DNA from: Collinsella aerofaciens | Lineage (GTDB): Bacteria > Actinomycetota > Coriobacteriia > Coriobacteriales > Coriobacteriaceae | Direction: 5' to 3' | DNA length: 64,000 nt | Assembly (NCBI RefSeq): GCF_020181355.1 | Contig: NZ_CP084004.1 | Span: 1,736,001-1,800,000 of the forward strand | In this document: piece after piece, positions 53,222 to 62,485 of the stretch | Layout: the number at the start of each line of letters is the position of its first letter | Numbering within the stretch: the first letter of the stretch is position 1 | Notes under the pieces: model-generated | The model's database searches: none | The model's input: only the letters and a program-made list of their open reading frames with translations | Told to the model about the DNA's origin: nothing | Position numbers and translations under genes: made by a program

Positions 53222-53986
53222 TTAGTGGCAGCCACAGCCCTCGTGGCCCTCGTGCTCGTGATGGTCGTGGCAGCTGCAGGACTCGCCGTGTTCGTGGGCG
53301 TGGCCGTGGTCATGGCCGTGGCAGCCGCATGTGGCCTCGCCGTTCTGTGCGAGCGTGCCGGCAATAAGGGCTTCGACGCAAGCGTCGCAGCTGCCCTGGG
53401 CACCTGCGTATACCGTGATGCCGGCTTGGGCAAGCGCGTTGATGGCGCCACCGCCGATGCCGCCGCAGATGAGCGTGTCCACACCGCCGTTGGCGAGCAG
53501 GCCCGCCAGGGCGCCGTGGCCGGTGCCGCCGGTGCCCACGACCTGCTCGTTGAGCACCTTGCCGTCCTGAATGTCGTAGATCTTGAACTGCTCGCTGCGG
53601 CCAAAGTGCATAAAGATGTTGCCGTTGTCGTACGTCGTTGCCACCCTCATGGTGCCGACCTCCTTTGCTGGCCATGCGGCCGTCGTCGAGGCGATGGGGG
53701 AGTACGCGATATTGCCGCCCTCGATGACGAGCGCTCGTCCGTTGACCAGCGCATCGGCCACCTTGCGATGCGCGCGGCTGCAAATGGCCGCCACCGTTGC
53801 ACGGGCGATGCCCATCTGCTGGGCGACCGCCTCTTGGTTGAGACCTTCCAGGTCGCACAGGCGCAGCACCTCAAGCTCGTCGACGGTCATGTCGATGGCA
53901 TCACCGCTGGCCAGGCCATCGGGGGTGAAGCCGCGGTATTCGGGGATGATCCCGACGCGGCGCAGTTTTTCGCGTCTTCCTGCCAT
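53222..53986 (-). CDS. DUF134-NifX fusion with a His/Cys-rich tail
   Basis: A 254-residue protein with two joined domains. Residues 1-95 match DUF134, a helix-turn-helix protein (RRVGIIPEYRGFTPDG, LTVDELEVLRL-like, GLNQEAVAQQMGIARATVAA). Residues 105-215 match the NifX/NifB-type dinitrogenase cofactor domain (VATTYDNGNIFMHFGRSEQF, GLLANGGVDTLICGGIGGGA). The tail from about 220 has repeated His and Cys (HGHDHGHAHEHGESCSCH), suited to metal binding. Nitrogen fixation genes are not near, so the role is probably iron-sulfur or molybdenum-cluster sensing. ATG at 53986 follows AAGGAG. Two TGxCATATGTCA palindromes lie just upstream and may be its own operators. Confidence 0.85.
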   Translation of the reverse strand: MAGRREKLRRVGIIPEYRGFTPDGLASGDAIDMTVDELEVLRLCDLEGLNQEAVAQQMGIARATVAAICSRAHRKVADALVNGRALVIEGGNIAYSPIASTTAAWPAKEVGTMRVATTYDNGNIFMHFGRSEQFKIYDIQDGKVLNEQVVGTGGTGHGALAGLLANGGVDTLICGGIGGGAINALAQAGITVYAGAQGSCDACVEALIAGTLAQNGEATCGCHGHDHGHAHEHGESCSCHDHHEHEGHEGCGCH

Positions 53987-54000
53987 GCACACTCCTTATC

Positions 54001-54065
54001 TGACATATGTCAACAATAGGATAACGCGTTAGTCGTTGGGCGCAAGGCATTTCTGGCATATGTCA
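54001..54065. promoter_or_regulatory. Two palindromic sites TGACATATGTCA and TGGCATATGTCA
   Basis: TGACATATGTCA (54001-54012) is a perfect palindrome 15 bases before the DUF134-NifX start. A near copy, TGGCATATGTCA, is at 54054-54065. They are spaced 53 bases apart and could be bound by the DUF134 domain. Confidence 0.65.
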
Positions 54066-54204
54066 GAAAAAGGCTAAGATGCCTCGTTGCCGCTTGCGGA
54101 GCCGCGCTGCCGTGCATTGCGTGTGCCGGACTAAGTGTCCAATTCGACACTCGCGCGCCTGGGCTACAATAAATCTCGCTTATAGGCGACTGACAGGAGG
54201 GTCA

Positions 54205-55053
54205 ATGAGCAAAGCTGATCAGCAGTTTGTAACCATGTGCCGCGATATCTTGGATCATGGCACCACCACCGAGGGCCAAAAGGTCCGTCCGGTGTGGGAG
54301 GACGGCACCCCTGCCTATACCATTAAAAACTTTGGTGTCACGGCGCGCTATGATCTGCGCGAGGAGTTCCCCGCGCTCACCCTGCGTCGTACGGCGCTTA
54401 AGTCTGCCATGGACGAGATTCTGTGGATCTATCAAAAGAAGTCCAATAACGTGCATGATCTCAACAGCCATATCTGGGATGAGTGGGCCGATGAGACCGG
54501 TTCCATCGGTAAAGCCTACGGCTATCAGATTGGTCAGAAGAGCCATTACGCCGAGGGCGACTTCGACCAGATGGACCGTGTGCTGTACGACCTTAAGCAC
54601 ACGCCGTATAGTCGCCGCATTATGACCAATACGTACGTGTTTAGCGATCTGTCCGAGATGCACCTTTATCCGTGCGCCTATAGCGTGACCTATAACGTGA
54701 CGCAGCGTCCTCAGGACGACAAGCCGACGCTCAACATGATTCTCAACCAGCGCAGCCAGGACATTTTGGCCGCGAACAACTGGAACGTGTGCCAGTACGC
54801 CATTTTGCTGATGATGGTCGCGCAGTCGGTCGATATGATTCCCGGTGAGCTGCTGCACGTGATCGCCGACGCCCATATCTATGATCGTCATGTCGATATC
54901 GTCCGCGAGCTTATCGAGCGTCCGCAGTTTGCGGCACCCAAGGTAACGCTCAACCCCGATGTGCATGACTTCTATGCGTTTACGACCGATGACCTGATCG
55001 TCGAGGGCTATGAGCACGGCCCGCAGGTCAAGAACATTCCCATTGCGGTGTAG
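54205..55053 (+). CDS. thyA: Thymidylate synthase
   Basis: A 282-residue ThyA turning dUMP into dTMP with methylenetetrahydrofolate. The catalytic cysteine is in LYPCAYSVTYNVTQRPQDDK (near residue 155). The sequence differs from E. coli-type ThyA in this loop but keeps LNQRSQDILAANNWNVCQYA (nucleotide-binding) and HVIADAHIYDRHVDIV. GGAGGGTC precedes the ATG at 54205. dfrA starts 9 bases after its stop; the two enzymes form one folate cycle, since ThyA yields dihydrofolate. Confidence 0.94.
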   Translation: MSKADQQFVTMCRDILDHGTTTEGQKVRPVWEDGTPAYTIKNFGVTARYDLREEFPALTLRRTALKSAMDEILWIYQKKSNNVHDLNSHIWDEWADETGSIGKAYGYQIGQKSHYAEGDFDQMDRVLYDLKHTPYSRRIMTNTYVFSDLSEMHLYPCAYSVTYNVTQRPQDDKPTLNMILNQRSQDILAANNWNVCQYAILLMMVAQSVDMIPGELLHVIADAHIYDRHVDIVRELIERPQFAAPKVTLNPDVHDFYAFTTDDLIVEGYEHGPQVKNIPIAV

Positions 55054-55062
55054 GTGGTGCTC

Positions 55063-55581
55063 ATGACGTGTAAGCTATCTGCTATCGTCGCCGTGTGTGA
55101 GGATTGGGGCATTGGGTGCGAGGGCGACATGGTGGTGTCCAATCGCGCCGACATGCGCCATTTTGTGGCGTGCACCAAAGGTTGCCCGGTTATTATGGGG
55201 CGCAAGACCCTGTTGAGTTTTCCCGGTGGGCGTCCGCTCAAGAACCGCCGCAATATCGTACTCACGCGCGACGAGGATTTTGCGCCCGAGGGCGTCGACG
55301 TGGTGCATAGCATTGACGAAGCGCTCGCCGCGGTTGCCTATGAGCCTGTTGCATGGGTGATCGGTGGCGGCGATGTGTATCGGCAGTTTTTGCCGTATTG
55401 CGTCGAGGCCGAGGTCACGCATAACCACTGCGTGCATGTCGTGGACACGTACTTTCCCGACTTGGACGCCGATCCCGCGTGGGAGATTGCGTGGCGTGGC
55501 GGTGTTGCCACGATTGCCTCGGGCGAGGGCGACGAGGGTGTCGATTATGAGTTCGTGACGTATCGTCGCGTTGAGGCGTAA
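55063..55581 (+). CDS. dfrA: Dihydrofolate reductase
   Basis: A 172-residue DHFR. Motifs are SAIVAVCEDWGIGCEGDMVV (residues 5-24), the NADPH-binding VIMGRKTLLSFPGGRPLKNR, and VIGGGDVYRQFLPYC. The proton-donor acidic residue in the first helix region appears as R-A-D-M-R-H-F, the D aligning with the usual active-site position. ATG at 55063 follows AGGTGG; a GTG three codons earlier is possible. It is coupled to thyA. Confidence 0.92.
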   Translation: MTCKLSAIVAVCEDWGIGCEGDMVVSNRADMRHFVACTKGCPVIMGRKTLLSFPGGRPLKNRRNIVLTRDEDFAPEGVDVVHSIDEALAAVAYEPVAWVIGGGDVYRQFLPYCVEAEVTHNHCVHVVDTYFPDLDADPAWEIAWRGGVATIASGEGDEGVDYEFVTYRRVEA

Positions 55582-55690
55582 ATCGCCTGGCGTGAACGGT
55601 ATTATCGGGTTGATTGAATGTATGGGGCGGCGCTTAGCGTCGCCTCGTTTGGTATAGATGTGCTGTAAAGAAGGGTGCGGGCAGGCTGCT

Positions 55691-56605
55691 ATGACTGATG
55701 CCGTTGAGGTTCTGCGAATTGATTCGCTCGAGGACGAGCGGCTCGATGCCTACGTGCGACTGACCGAGCGTGAGCTGCGCTGCGTGCTAGAGCCGCAAAA
55801 GGGCATCTTTATCGCCGAGAGTGCCAAGGTTATTGAGCGCGCGGTGCGTGCCGGATACGAGCCGGTGAGCTTTCTTTTGGGCGAACGCTGGCTCGACCAG
55901 ATGATGCCGCTGTTTGAGCGCCTGGTTGTGCGCGAGGGTGCAGGTCCGGTTCCTGTGTTCGTGGCTTCCATGGAACTCATGGAGCAGCTGACGGGCTTTA
56001 ACGTGACGCGCGGTGCGCTCGCGGCGTTTCGTCGCCCGCGGCAGATTCCGGTTGATGAGTTCTTGGGTGGCGTCGTCGAGGCGGCGGGGGAGCGCCCGGT
56101 GCGCGTGTGCGTGCTCGAGGGTATTGTCGACCACACGAACGTGGGTGCGATTTTCCGCTCGGCCGCCGCGCTCAATGTCGACGGTATTTTGGTCAGTCCG
56201 ACGTGCTGCGACCCGCTGTACCGTCGCTCGGCCCGCGTGAGCATGGGCACGGTGTTTCAGGTGCCGTGGACGCGTATTGGCAGCGAGGCTCGTGTGTGGC
56301 CGCACGATGGCCTGGCGGCACTGCACGAAGCCGGTTTTTCGTGCGCTGCGATGGCGCTGACGGACGACTCCGTTTCGCTGGACGATCCTGCGCTGCAGGA
56401 GGTTGATCGCCTGGCGATCTTTATGGGCACCGAGGGTGCCGGCCTGGGCGCCAAGACTATCGCGGGCTGCGACCGAGCCGTGCGCATTCCGATGGCGCAC
56501 GGGGTCGATTCGCTCAACGTGGCCGCGGCGAGTGCCGTCGCCTTTTGGCAGCTGTGCCCGCACGTGAGCAACGAGTATCACTACCAGCCGGGGCTGTATC
56601 ACTAG
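55691..56605 (+). CDS. TrmH/SpoU-family RNA 2'-O-methyltransferase
   Basis: A 304-residue SPOUT methyltransferase. The C-terminal knotted domain has VCVLEGIVDHTNVGAIFRSA (motif 1, near residue 148), DRLAIFMGTEGAGLGAKTI and IPMAHGVDSLNVAAASAVAF (motif 3). The N-terminal part (RELRCVLEPQKGIFIAESAK) resembles the RNA-binding domain of rRNA methylases of this group. The target (tRNA or rRNA position) cannot be told from sequence. The start is taken as ATG at 55691; ATG at 55658 would add 11 residues. Confidence 0.88.
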   Translation: MTDAVEVLRIDSLEDERLDAYVRLTERELRCVLEPQKGIFIAESAKVIERAVRAGYEPVSFLLGERWLDQMMPLFERLVVREGAGPVPVFVASMELMEQLTGFNVTRGALAAFRRPRQIPVDEFLGGVVEAAGERPVRVCVLEGIVDHTNVGAIFRSAAALNVDGILVSPTCCDPLYRRSARVSMGTVFQVPWTRIGSEARVWPHDGLAALHEAGFSCAAMALTDDSVSLDDPALQEVDRLAIFMGTEGAGLGAKTIAGCDRAVRIPMAHGVDSLNVAAASAVAFWQLCPHVSNEYHYQPGLYH

Positions 56606-56730
56606 GCAGATAGTTTGCACCGGGCTCTGACTCGGGGTGTTTCGGTCGACGTCGGTCGGTGCTAAGCTGCTATTAGCTTAGGTCTTTAATTACTGTTTTG
56701 TCGGTTGACGTACGCTTTTGGGGAGGGCGT

Positions 56731-58080
56731 GTGGCTAAGAAATCTACGGCTATCGATGTAACGCAGGGTGTTATTTGGCAGCAGCTGCTTTCGCTGTGCG
56801 TTCCCATCTTTTTTAGTTCGTTTTTTCAGCAGGCCTACACGCTTATCGGTACCTATATCGTCGGTCAGTTTGGCGGCAAGCTCGCGCTAGGTGGCATTCA
56901 AGCTACGATGGTGCTCACCGAGCTCTGCATTGGCTTTTGCGTTGGCGCCGGCGCCGGCTGCGCGGTCATTACCGGTCAGTATTTTGGTCAGCACGATGAT
57001 GAGCGACTGAGTCGTTCGGTCCATACAGCCATGACGCTCGCGCTGGTGGGCGGTATCGCTTTCTCGATTCTTGGCATAGTGTTCGTTGAGCCCATGCTGG
57101 TGCTTATGAACACGCCGCATGAACTATTGGCCGAGGGCGTGGCCTATGCTCGCTGTTATTTTGCCGCGATGGTTGCGGCACTGCTGCTTAATATGGGAAC
57201 CGCACTGCTGCGTGCCGTGGGCGACACGCGCGGCCCCGCCGTGATCATTGCCTCTGGCTGCCTGGTTAACGTGGTGCTGGATATCATTTTTGTCGCTGTG
57301 TTGCATATGGAGGCGCTGGGCTGCGGCATCGCGGTGGCGCTGACCATTTGCTCCAATGCAACGATGATCGTGTTGCGCATGATGCGCGCTCCGGGTGCAT
57401 GGCGTCTTTCGCTGTCTAAGCTCGGTATCGATCGCGGTATTTGCAAGAGTATGATCTCGTGTGGTCTGCCACTCGGTTTTCAATCGGCTGCCTATTCGAT
57501 CTCGAACGTGCTGATCCAGGTGTCGGTTAATTCGTTTGGCGCCGATGTCACGACTGCTTGGGGTCTATCTGGGCGCCTGGATGGCATTATCTGGATGGTG
57601 ACCGAGGCGCTCGGCGTATCGATCACTACGTTCTCGGCGCAGAACTTTGGCGCGCGCAACTACGAGCGCATGCGCAAGGGCTACCATACGTCGCTCGTGC
57701 TGTCGTTTATGCTCATTGGTGGCCTGTCTGCCGTGCTGCTGGTGTTCTCGGGCCCGCTGTCGCGTTTGTTTGTCGACGATGCTTCGATTTCGGCGTACAC
57801 CACGACTATCCTCCATTTCATTGCGCCGTTCTATGCGATTTTCTCGATTATCGAGAACGCCTCGGGTTCCATCCGCGGCGCCGGCGTGAGTTTGCAGCCT
57901 ATGATGCTCACCATCTTTGGCACCGTTGTCTTGAGGGTGATCTGGGTGTTTGCGATCATGCCCTTCGATCCGTCGCTCGAGCATCTACTGCTGGTTTACC
58001 CCGTAACCTGGCTCATCACCGCAACCATGTTCACCATCTACCACCACAGCGGCAACTGGCTAGGTCGCGCCACCGCCTAG
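56731..58080 (+). CDS. MATE-family exporter
   Basis: A 449-residue multidrug/sodium antiporter of the MATE family, with about 12 membrane segments. The first half has IFFSSFFQQAYTLIGTYIVG (residues 22-41) and GLPLGFQSAAYSISN starts the second half. ALSASLLVFSG-like hydrophobic stretches follow. The substrate is unknown. GTG at 56731 follows GGGGAGGG; the longer frame lacks support. It stands alone, with an intergenic hairpin region downstream (58090-58170) before the convergent cobO-type gene. Confidence 0.9.
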   Translation: MAKKSTAIDVTQGVIWQQLLSLCVPIFFSSFFQQAYTLIGTYIVGQFGGKLALGGIQATMVLTELCIGFCVGAGAGCAVITGQYFGQHDDERLSRSVHTAMTLALVGGIAFSILGIVFVEPMLVLMNTPHELLAEGVAYARCYFAAMVAALLLNMGTALLRAVGDTRGPAVIIASGCLVNVVLDIIFVAVLHMEALGCGIAVALTICSNATMIVLRMMRAPGAWRLSLSKLGIDRGICKSMISCGLPLGFQSAAYSISNVLIQVSVNSFGADVTTAWGLSGRLDGIIWMVTEALGVSITTFSAQNFGARNYERMRKGYHTSLVLSFMLIGGLSAVLLVFSGPLSRLFVDDASISAYTTTILHFIAPFYAIFSIIENASGSIRGAGVSLQPMMLTIFGTVVLRVIWVFAIMPFDPSLEHLLLVYPVTWLITATMFTIYHHSGNWLGRATA

Positions 58081-58209
58081 CTCATCCGTCAGATACCCCT
58101 GATAAGTTGCGGTGAAATAGTTCCTGAAAAGCCCTTGCGGACCGTCAAACAAGTACTATTCCACCGCAACTTCCTTATGAGCTGTAGGTGTTGGCGGAAA
58201 ACGAATCAA

Positions 58210-58695
58210 TTAGTATTCGATGCCTTGGCGGGCTAGGAGGCCTTCGTCGAAGTAGTGTTTGATGGGACGTATTTCGGTGACTAAGTCCGCGAGGTCGGCC
58301 AACGGCAGCAGCCCGCGGCCGGTGAGCACGAGTTCCGTGGTGGCGGGCTTTATCGCGATCAGCGCTTCGACATCCTCGCGTGTCACGAAGCCGCGGCGCA
58401 TGGCCTCGCCGAGTTCGTCCAAAATCAGAACGTCGACCTGTGATATCTGCTCGCATGCGAGCTCCATGATCTGTGCGGCGCAAGCCTCGGGCGTGTCGCG
58501 GTCAGCTTGTACGATGCGCAGCCCCAGGCGCGGCGCGGCATCGTGTTCGGCGCAGTGCAGTTTCTTGGCAAACTGCAGCCTAAGAACGTCGAGCCCGTAG
58601 CCCGTCGCGCGCAGCGCGAGCCCCAGCGCAGCCGTCGTCTTGCCCTTGCCGTCGCCTGTATAGATTTGAACCTTGCCGACTTACAGTGATGCCAT
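58210..58695 (-). pseudogene. Corrinoid adenosyltransferase (CobO/BtuR type) with a stop at codon 5
   Basis: The frame encodes an ATP:corrinoid adenosyltransferase, which attaches adenosyl to cobalamin. It shows QIYTGDGKGKTTAALGLALR (P-loop), LRLQFAKKLHCAE, VLILDELGEAMRRGF and ELVLTGRG. The natural start is ATG at 58695, with AAAGGA upstream, but codon 5 is TAA (58683-58681 on the minus strand), giving MASL-stop-VGKVQIYTG. No ATG, GTG or TTG lies between the stop and the P-loop. Unless translation restarts on an odd codon or the base is a sequencing error, the protein is lost. The rest of the gene is undamaged, which suggests a recent change. Confidence 0.85.
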
Positions 58696-58772
58696 CTCTG
58701 TCCTTTCGTGCCCGGCGTCGGTTTATCGCCGTCCGGGTTGGGTATTCTAGAAAGCATTATCAACCCCAGTAG

Positions 58773-60680
58773 ATGGAGTTCAAGCAGATGGAGATGGATG
58801 ACAACAAACGTAGACGGAATATGATTCTCTACGTGCTCATCGCCTTCGTCGTCTACCTCGTGCTCTCGACCGTTCTGTTCCCCAACATCGGTCACACGCA
58901 GCAGATTACGAAGACCGATTACTCGACGTTTGTCAAAGCGCTCGATAAGAAGAGCGTCGACAAGGTCGAGTACAACACGGACGATTACTCGATTTATTAC
59001 ACCAAGAAGGGCGAGGACGAGAACATCGCCTACAAGACGACCGGTGTGCCGAATGACGCGGGCTTTACCGATCGCGTGCTTGAGTCTGGCGCTTCGCTGG
59101 AGTCGGTCGTTCCCGATAAAAACTCGGGTTTGATGACCTACTACCTGCTCACACTCATTCTTCCCATGGCGATTTTCTTCCTCATCGGTTGGTGGCTCAA
59201 CCGCCGCATGAAGAAGGCTATGGGCGATGACGGCCCGTCGATGAACTTTGGCGGCGGCGGTTTTGGCGGCGGCGGACTGGGTAAGTCCGGCGCGCGCGTG
59301 ATCGCCTCCAAGGACGTGGGCGTGACCTTTAAGGACGTCGCCGGTCAGGAAGAGGCCAAGGAGTCTCTCAAGGAGGTCGTCGACTTTCTGGAGAAGCCGC
59401 AGCGCTACGAGGAGATCGGCGCCAAGCTGCCGCGTGGTGCTCTCCTTGTTGGCCCTCCGGGTACCGGTAAGACCCTGCTTGCCAAGGCTGTTGCCGGCGA
59501 GGCCGGTGTTCCGTTCTTTAGCATTTCGGGCTCTGAGTTCGTTGAGATGTTTGTCGGTCGCGGCGCTGCTAAGGTTCGTGACCTGTTTAAGCAGGCCAAG
59601 GAAAAGGCACCGTGTATCGTCTTTATCGATGAGATCGATACCATCGGTAAGAAGCGCGATGGCGGCGGCTTTAGCGGCAACGACGAGCGCGAGCAGACGC
59701 TCAATCAGTTGCTGACCGAGATGGATGGCTTCGATAACCATAAGGGTATCGTTGTCCTTGCCGCAACCAACCGCCCCGACAGTCTCGATCCCGCTCTACT
59801 GCGCCCCGGTCGTTTTGACCGCCGCATCCCCGTCGAGCTGCCCGATCTGACCGGCCGCAAGAACATCCTCGAGCTGCATGCCAAGAGCGTGAAGACCGAG
59901 CCGCCGATCGACCTGACCGCGATTGCCCGCGCCACGCCCGGTGCCTCGGGCGCCGACCTGGCCAATATCATCAACGAGGGCGCCCTGCGCGCCGTTCGCG
60001 AGGGTCGCAAGCGTGCAACCCAGGACGACTTCGAGGAGTCGGTGGAGGTCGTCATTGCCGGCCAACAGCGTAAGTCCACGGTGCTGTCCGACCACGAGAA
60101 GCAGGTCGTTTCTTATCACGAGATCGGCCATGCCATCGTTGCCGCTCGCCAGAAGGGCTCTGCGCCGGTCACGAAGATCACCATCGTGCCGCGCACGAGC
60201 GGTGCTCTTGGTTATACCATGCAGGTCGAGGAGGACGAGCGCTTCCTGACGACGCGCCAGGAGGTCTTGGACAAGCTCGCTGTCTATTGCGGTGGCCGCG
60301 CAGCCGAGGAGCTCATCTTTGGAGAGATGACGACCGGCGCCGCCAACGACATCGAGCAGGCCACCAAGCTCGCCCGTAATATGGTGACGCGCTTTGGTAT
60401 GTCCGACGAGTTTGGCATGATGGCGCTCGGTACCGTGCAGAACGCGTATCTCAATCAGGACACGTCGCTCACCTGCGCCCCCGGTACGGCCGAGCGCGTG
60501 GACGCGATTGTCGCCAAGCTGATCGAGGATGCGCACGACCGCGCTTTGCAGATTCTGAAGGAGAACAAGTTTAAGCTCCACGAGCTGGCTCGTTATCTGT
60601 ATAAGAAGGAGACCATCACGGGCGAGGAGTTCATGAACCTCCTCACGCGCGAGAATCCGCTGATGCCCAAGCAGCAGTAA
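58773..60680 (+). CDS. ftsH: Membrane protease FtsH
   Basis: A 635-residue AAA+ metalloprotease for quality control of membrane proteins. It has membrane helices near residues 17-35 and 125-145, with a short extracellular domain between. A glycine-rich linker ([19 protein letters not shown]) precedes the ATPase domain with [16 protein letters not shown] and the second region of homology. The zinc protease site [11 protein letters not shown] lies near residue 450. The start ATG at 58773 is uncertain, as further ATGs lie 5 and 7 codons in. A terminator follows. Confidence 0.95.
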   Translation: MEFKQMEMDDNKRRRNMILYVLIAFVVYLVLSTVLFPNIGHTQQITKTDYSTFVKALDKKSVDKVEYNTDDYSIYYTKKGEDENIAYKTTGVPNDAGFTDRVLESGASLESVVPDKNSGLMTYYLLTLILPMAIFFLIGWWLNRRMKKAMGDDGPSMNFGGGGFGGGGLGKSGARVIASKDVGVTFKDVAGQEEAKESLKEVVDFLEKPQRYEEIGAKLPRGALLVGPPGTGKTLLAKAVAGEAGVPFFSISGSEFVEMFVGRGAAKVRDLFKQAKEKAPCIVFIDEIDTIGKKRDGGGFSGNDEREQTLNQLLTEMDGFDNHKGIVVLAATNRPDSLDPALLRPGRFDRRIPVELPDLTGRKNILELHAKSVKTEPPIDLTAIARATPGASGADLANIINEGALRAVREGRKRATQDDFEESVEVVIAGQQRKSTVLSDHEKQVVSYHEIGHAIVAARQKGSAPVTKITIVPRTSGALGYTMQVEEDERFLTTRQEVLDKLAVYCGGRAAEELIFGEMTTGAANDIEQATKLARNMVTRFGMSDEFGMMALGTVQNAYLNQDTSLTCAPGTAERVDAIVAKLIEDAHDRALQILKENKFKLHELARYLYKKETITGEEFMNLLTRENPLMPKQQ

Positions 60681-60707
60681 AGCCGCGGCCGAGCCAGTAA
60701 ACGCCGA

Positions 60708-60744
60708 CGCCCCATTTGAGCAGCTTTCTCAAATGGGGCGTTTT
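60708..60744 (+). terminator. Intrinsic terminator of ftsH
   Basis: CGCCCCATTTGAG (60708-60720) pairs with CTCAAATGGGGCG (60728-60740), loop CAGCTTT, then TTTT. Confidence 0.93.
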
Positions 60745-60761
60745 GCTTGAGAGGGATGGAA

Positions 60762-61217
60762 ATGAAGATCGTGGTGAGCGCCTGCTTGATGGGCGAGAGC
60801 TGCAAGTATAACGGGCTCGACAACTACCATCGCGAGTTGGTCGAGGCCTGCGAGCGTACAGGGACCGAGGTCCTCTTGGTGTGCCCTGAGGTCTTTGGGG
60901 GCCTGCCCACGCCGCGCAAGCCGTCCGAGATTGTGAACGGAGAGGTTCGTACCTGCGAGGGCATATCGGTCGATCGCGAATTTCGCCTGGGTGCCCAACG
61001 AGCGCTCGATATGTGCGAGCAGGCGGGCGGGCCGGAAGAGATCGCCGCGTGCATCCTGCAGGACCGTAGTCCCTCGTGCGGCGCGGGTCGCATCTACGAC
61101 GGAACATTCAGCGGCACCCTTACGGCGGGCAACGGCGTCTTCGTTGATTTACTGCTCCGCCACGGTTATCGCGTGATCCCGGCTAGCGAGTTCGACCCCA
61201 GCATGCTGGAGCAATAA
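60762..61217 (+). CDS. DUF523 family protein
   Basis: A 151-residue protein that matches DUF523: MKIVVSACLMGESCKYNG at the N-terminus, LLVCPEVFGGLPTPRKPSEI in the middle, and CILQDRSPSCGAGRIYDG near residue 100. The conserved cysteines (SCKYNG and SPSCG) are probably an iron-sulfur or metal site; members are linked with 2-thiouracil desulfidase activity in some bacteria. GAGAGGGATGG precedes the ATG at 60762; earlier ATGs are possible. A two-way terminator closes the gene. Confidence 0.88.
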   Translation: MKIVVSACLMGESCKYNGLDNYHRELVEACERTGTEVLLVCPEVFGGLPTPRKPSEIVNGEVRTCEGISVDREFRLGAQRALDMCEQAGGPEEIAACILQDRSPSCGAGRIYDGTFSGTLTAGNGVFVDLLLRHGYRVIPASEFDPSMLEQ

Positions 61218-61256
61218 AAAACCACCACAAAGGTGCTGCTCCCTTGTGGTGGTTTT
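61218..61256. terminator. Two-way intrinsic terminator between convergent genes
   Basis: AAAACCACCACAA (61218-61230) pairs perfectly with TTGTGGTGGTTTT (61244-61256). The A and T runs make it work on both strands. Confidence 0.93.
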
Positions 61257-61265
61257 GGCCTGGGT

Positions 61266-62348
61266 CTAGAGCGTGTGGCCGTAGGCGTTGGCGGCCTTGA
61301 TGGCGGCGGCGAATTTTTCGTCGGTGAAGGGCTCCGGGTTGCCTTGCTTCCACTCGTTGGTGGCGTGCGCGTGCTCGCACAGGGCAGGGATATCGGTCTC
61401 GGAAAGCCCGACCTGCTCAAGCGTTACGGGCAGCCCCATCTGCTTGTTGAAGTCAGCATAGCGCTTAAGGTTCTCGGTGTCGCCCGTGTAGGCGAACAAC
61501 ACCAGCACGCCCAGGCTTACGACTTCGCCGTGCAGGTAGGTGCCCTCACGCGGAATGCTGCAGGCGGCGTTGTAGAACGCGTGCGCCACGCTCGAGTTGT
61601 AGTAGTAATCGTTCTGGTTGGTCAGGTTCGAGACATAGCCCGTGTTGACCACGATGTCGAGCGCGATCTGCTTGACGGCCTCGCTCGACAGATTCTGACG
61701 AACGTCCTCAAGACCCTGAACACCGTAGGTAAACAGCGGCTCGGAACAGGTGTGGGCAAGAGCCAGGCCAAGGCCGGCGGTGTGCTCCAGGTCGCCGGCG
61801 CTCGTGGCGTACTCGACTTCGGGCTGCTTGGACAGGGCGTCGCCCACGCCGGCCCAGAAGTACTCCGCCGGAGCCTCGGCGATGATCTTGGGATTGATGA
61901 AGATGTGCGCCGGTCGGTTGGGGTACGAATAGCCCTCGAGCGATCCATCGTCGTTGTAGACGACGGCAATGGCGGTCGCGGCGGAACAGTTAGAGCAAAT
62001 CGTCGGCACCGTAAAGACAATCTTCTTGAGCTCGATTGCCGCTGTCTTGACGGTGTCGAGTGCCTTGCCGCCGCCACAGGCGATAAGCACGTCTGCCTGC
62101 TGGCAAGCGGGGGAGTTCACGACCTTGGCGATATTGGCGCGCGTACTGTTGGTGCCGTAGACGCGCGTCTCCAGAATCTCGACGTCGGTACCTTCAAGCG
62201 CCGCCTCGATGCCCGGCAGCGCCGCAGCTAGGGCTCGCTTGCCACCAATGATGGCGACTTTCTTCGCGCCGTACTCCGCCAGTGCGGCGGGCAGCTCGGT
62301 AAAGCAATCCTCGCCGACGGTGTAGTCGCTCATTCCGATTGTGCGCAT
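61266..62348 (-). CDS. Iron-containing alcohol dehydrogenase family (glycerol dehydrogenase-like)
   Basis: A 360-residue protein of the glycerol/glycerol-1-phosphate dehydrogenase clan. NAD-binding is shown by VLIACGGGKALDTVKTAAIE (near residue 87) and the metal region by VGDALSKQPE, LGLALAHTCSE and REGTYLHGEVVSLGVLVLF, whose histidines normally bind iron or zinc. The aspartate-histidine spacing fits the family. It is cytoplasmic. The upstream 130 bases probably contain its promoter and also that of ileS in the other direction. The substrate, whether glycerol or another polyol, is not known. Confidence 0.88.
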   Translation of the reverse strand: MRTIGMSDYTVGEDCFTELPAALAEYGAKKVAIIGGKRALAAALPGIEAALEGTDVEILETRVYGTNSTRANIAKVVNSPACQQADVLIACGGGKALDTVKTAAIELKKIVFTVPTICSNCSAATAIAVVYNDDGSLEGYSYPNRPAHIFINPKIIAEAPAEYFWAGVGDALSKQPEVEYATSAGDLEHTAGLGLALAHTCSEPLFTYGVQGLEDVRQNLSSEAVKQIALDIVVNTGYVSNLTNQNDYYYNSSVAHAFYNAACSIPREGTYLHGEVVSLGVLVLFAYTGDTENLKRYADFNKQMGLPVTLEQVGLSETDIPALCEHAHATNEWKQGNPEPFTDEKFAAAIKAANAYGHTL

Positions 62349-62470
62349 GGCAGCCTTCTTTCGTTAGTTAAAGTGCTTTCAGGTATTTTGCTCCTAGAGA
62401 AGGCTAACGACCACGAGAAATTTCTTACGTATGAAACCAGTGTTGAGGGTTTTTCGCCGGCGCGGAACGT

Positions 62471-62478
62471 GCTAGCAT
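62471..62478 (+). promoter_or_regulatory. Extended -10 box of the ileS T-box transcript
   Basis: TGCTAGCAT has the extended TGn plus TAGCAT form (hexamer 62473-62478). The T-box leader begins just downstream. Confidence 0.55.
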
Positions 62479-62485
62479 ACTCCGC

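Noticed and set aside
53120-54032. Plus-strand open frames across the DUF134-NifX gene
   Set aside because: They are antisense shadows with repetitive valine/alanine-rich translations; the minus-strand frame has clear domains and a ribosome-binding site.
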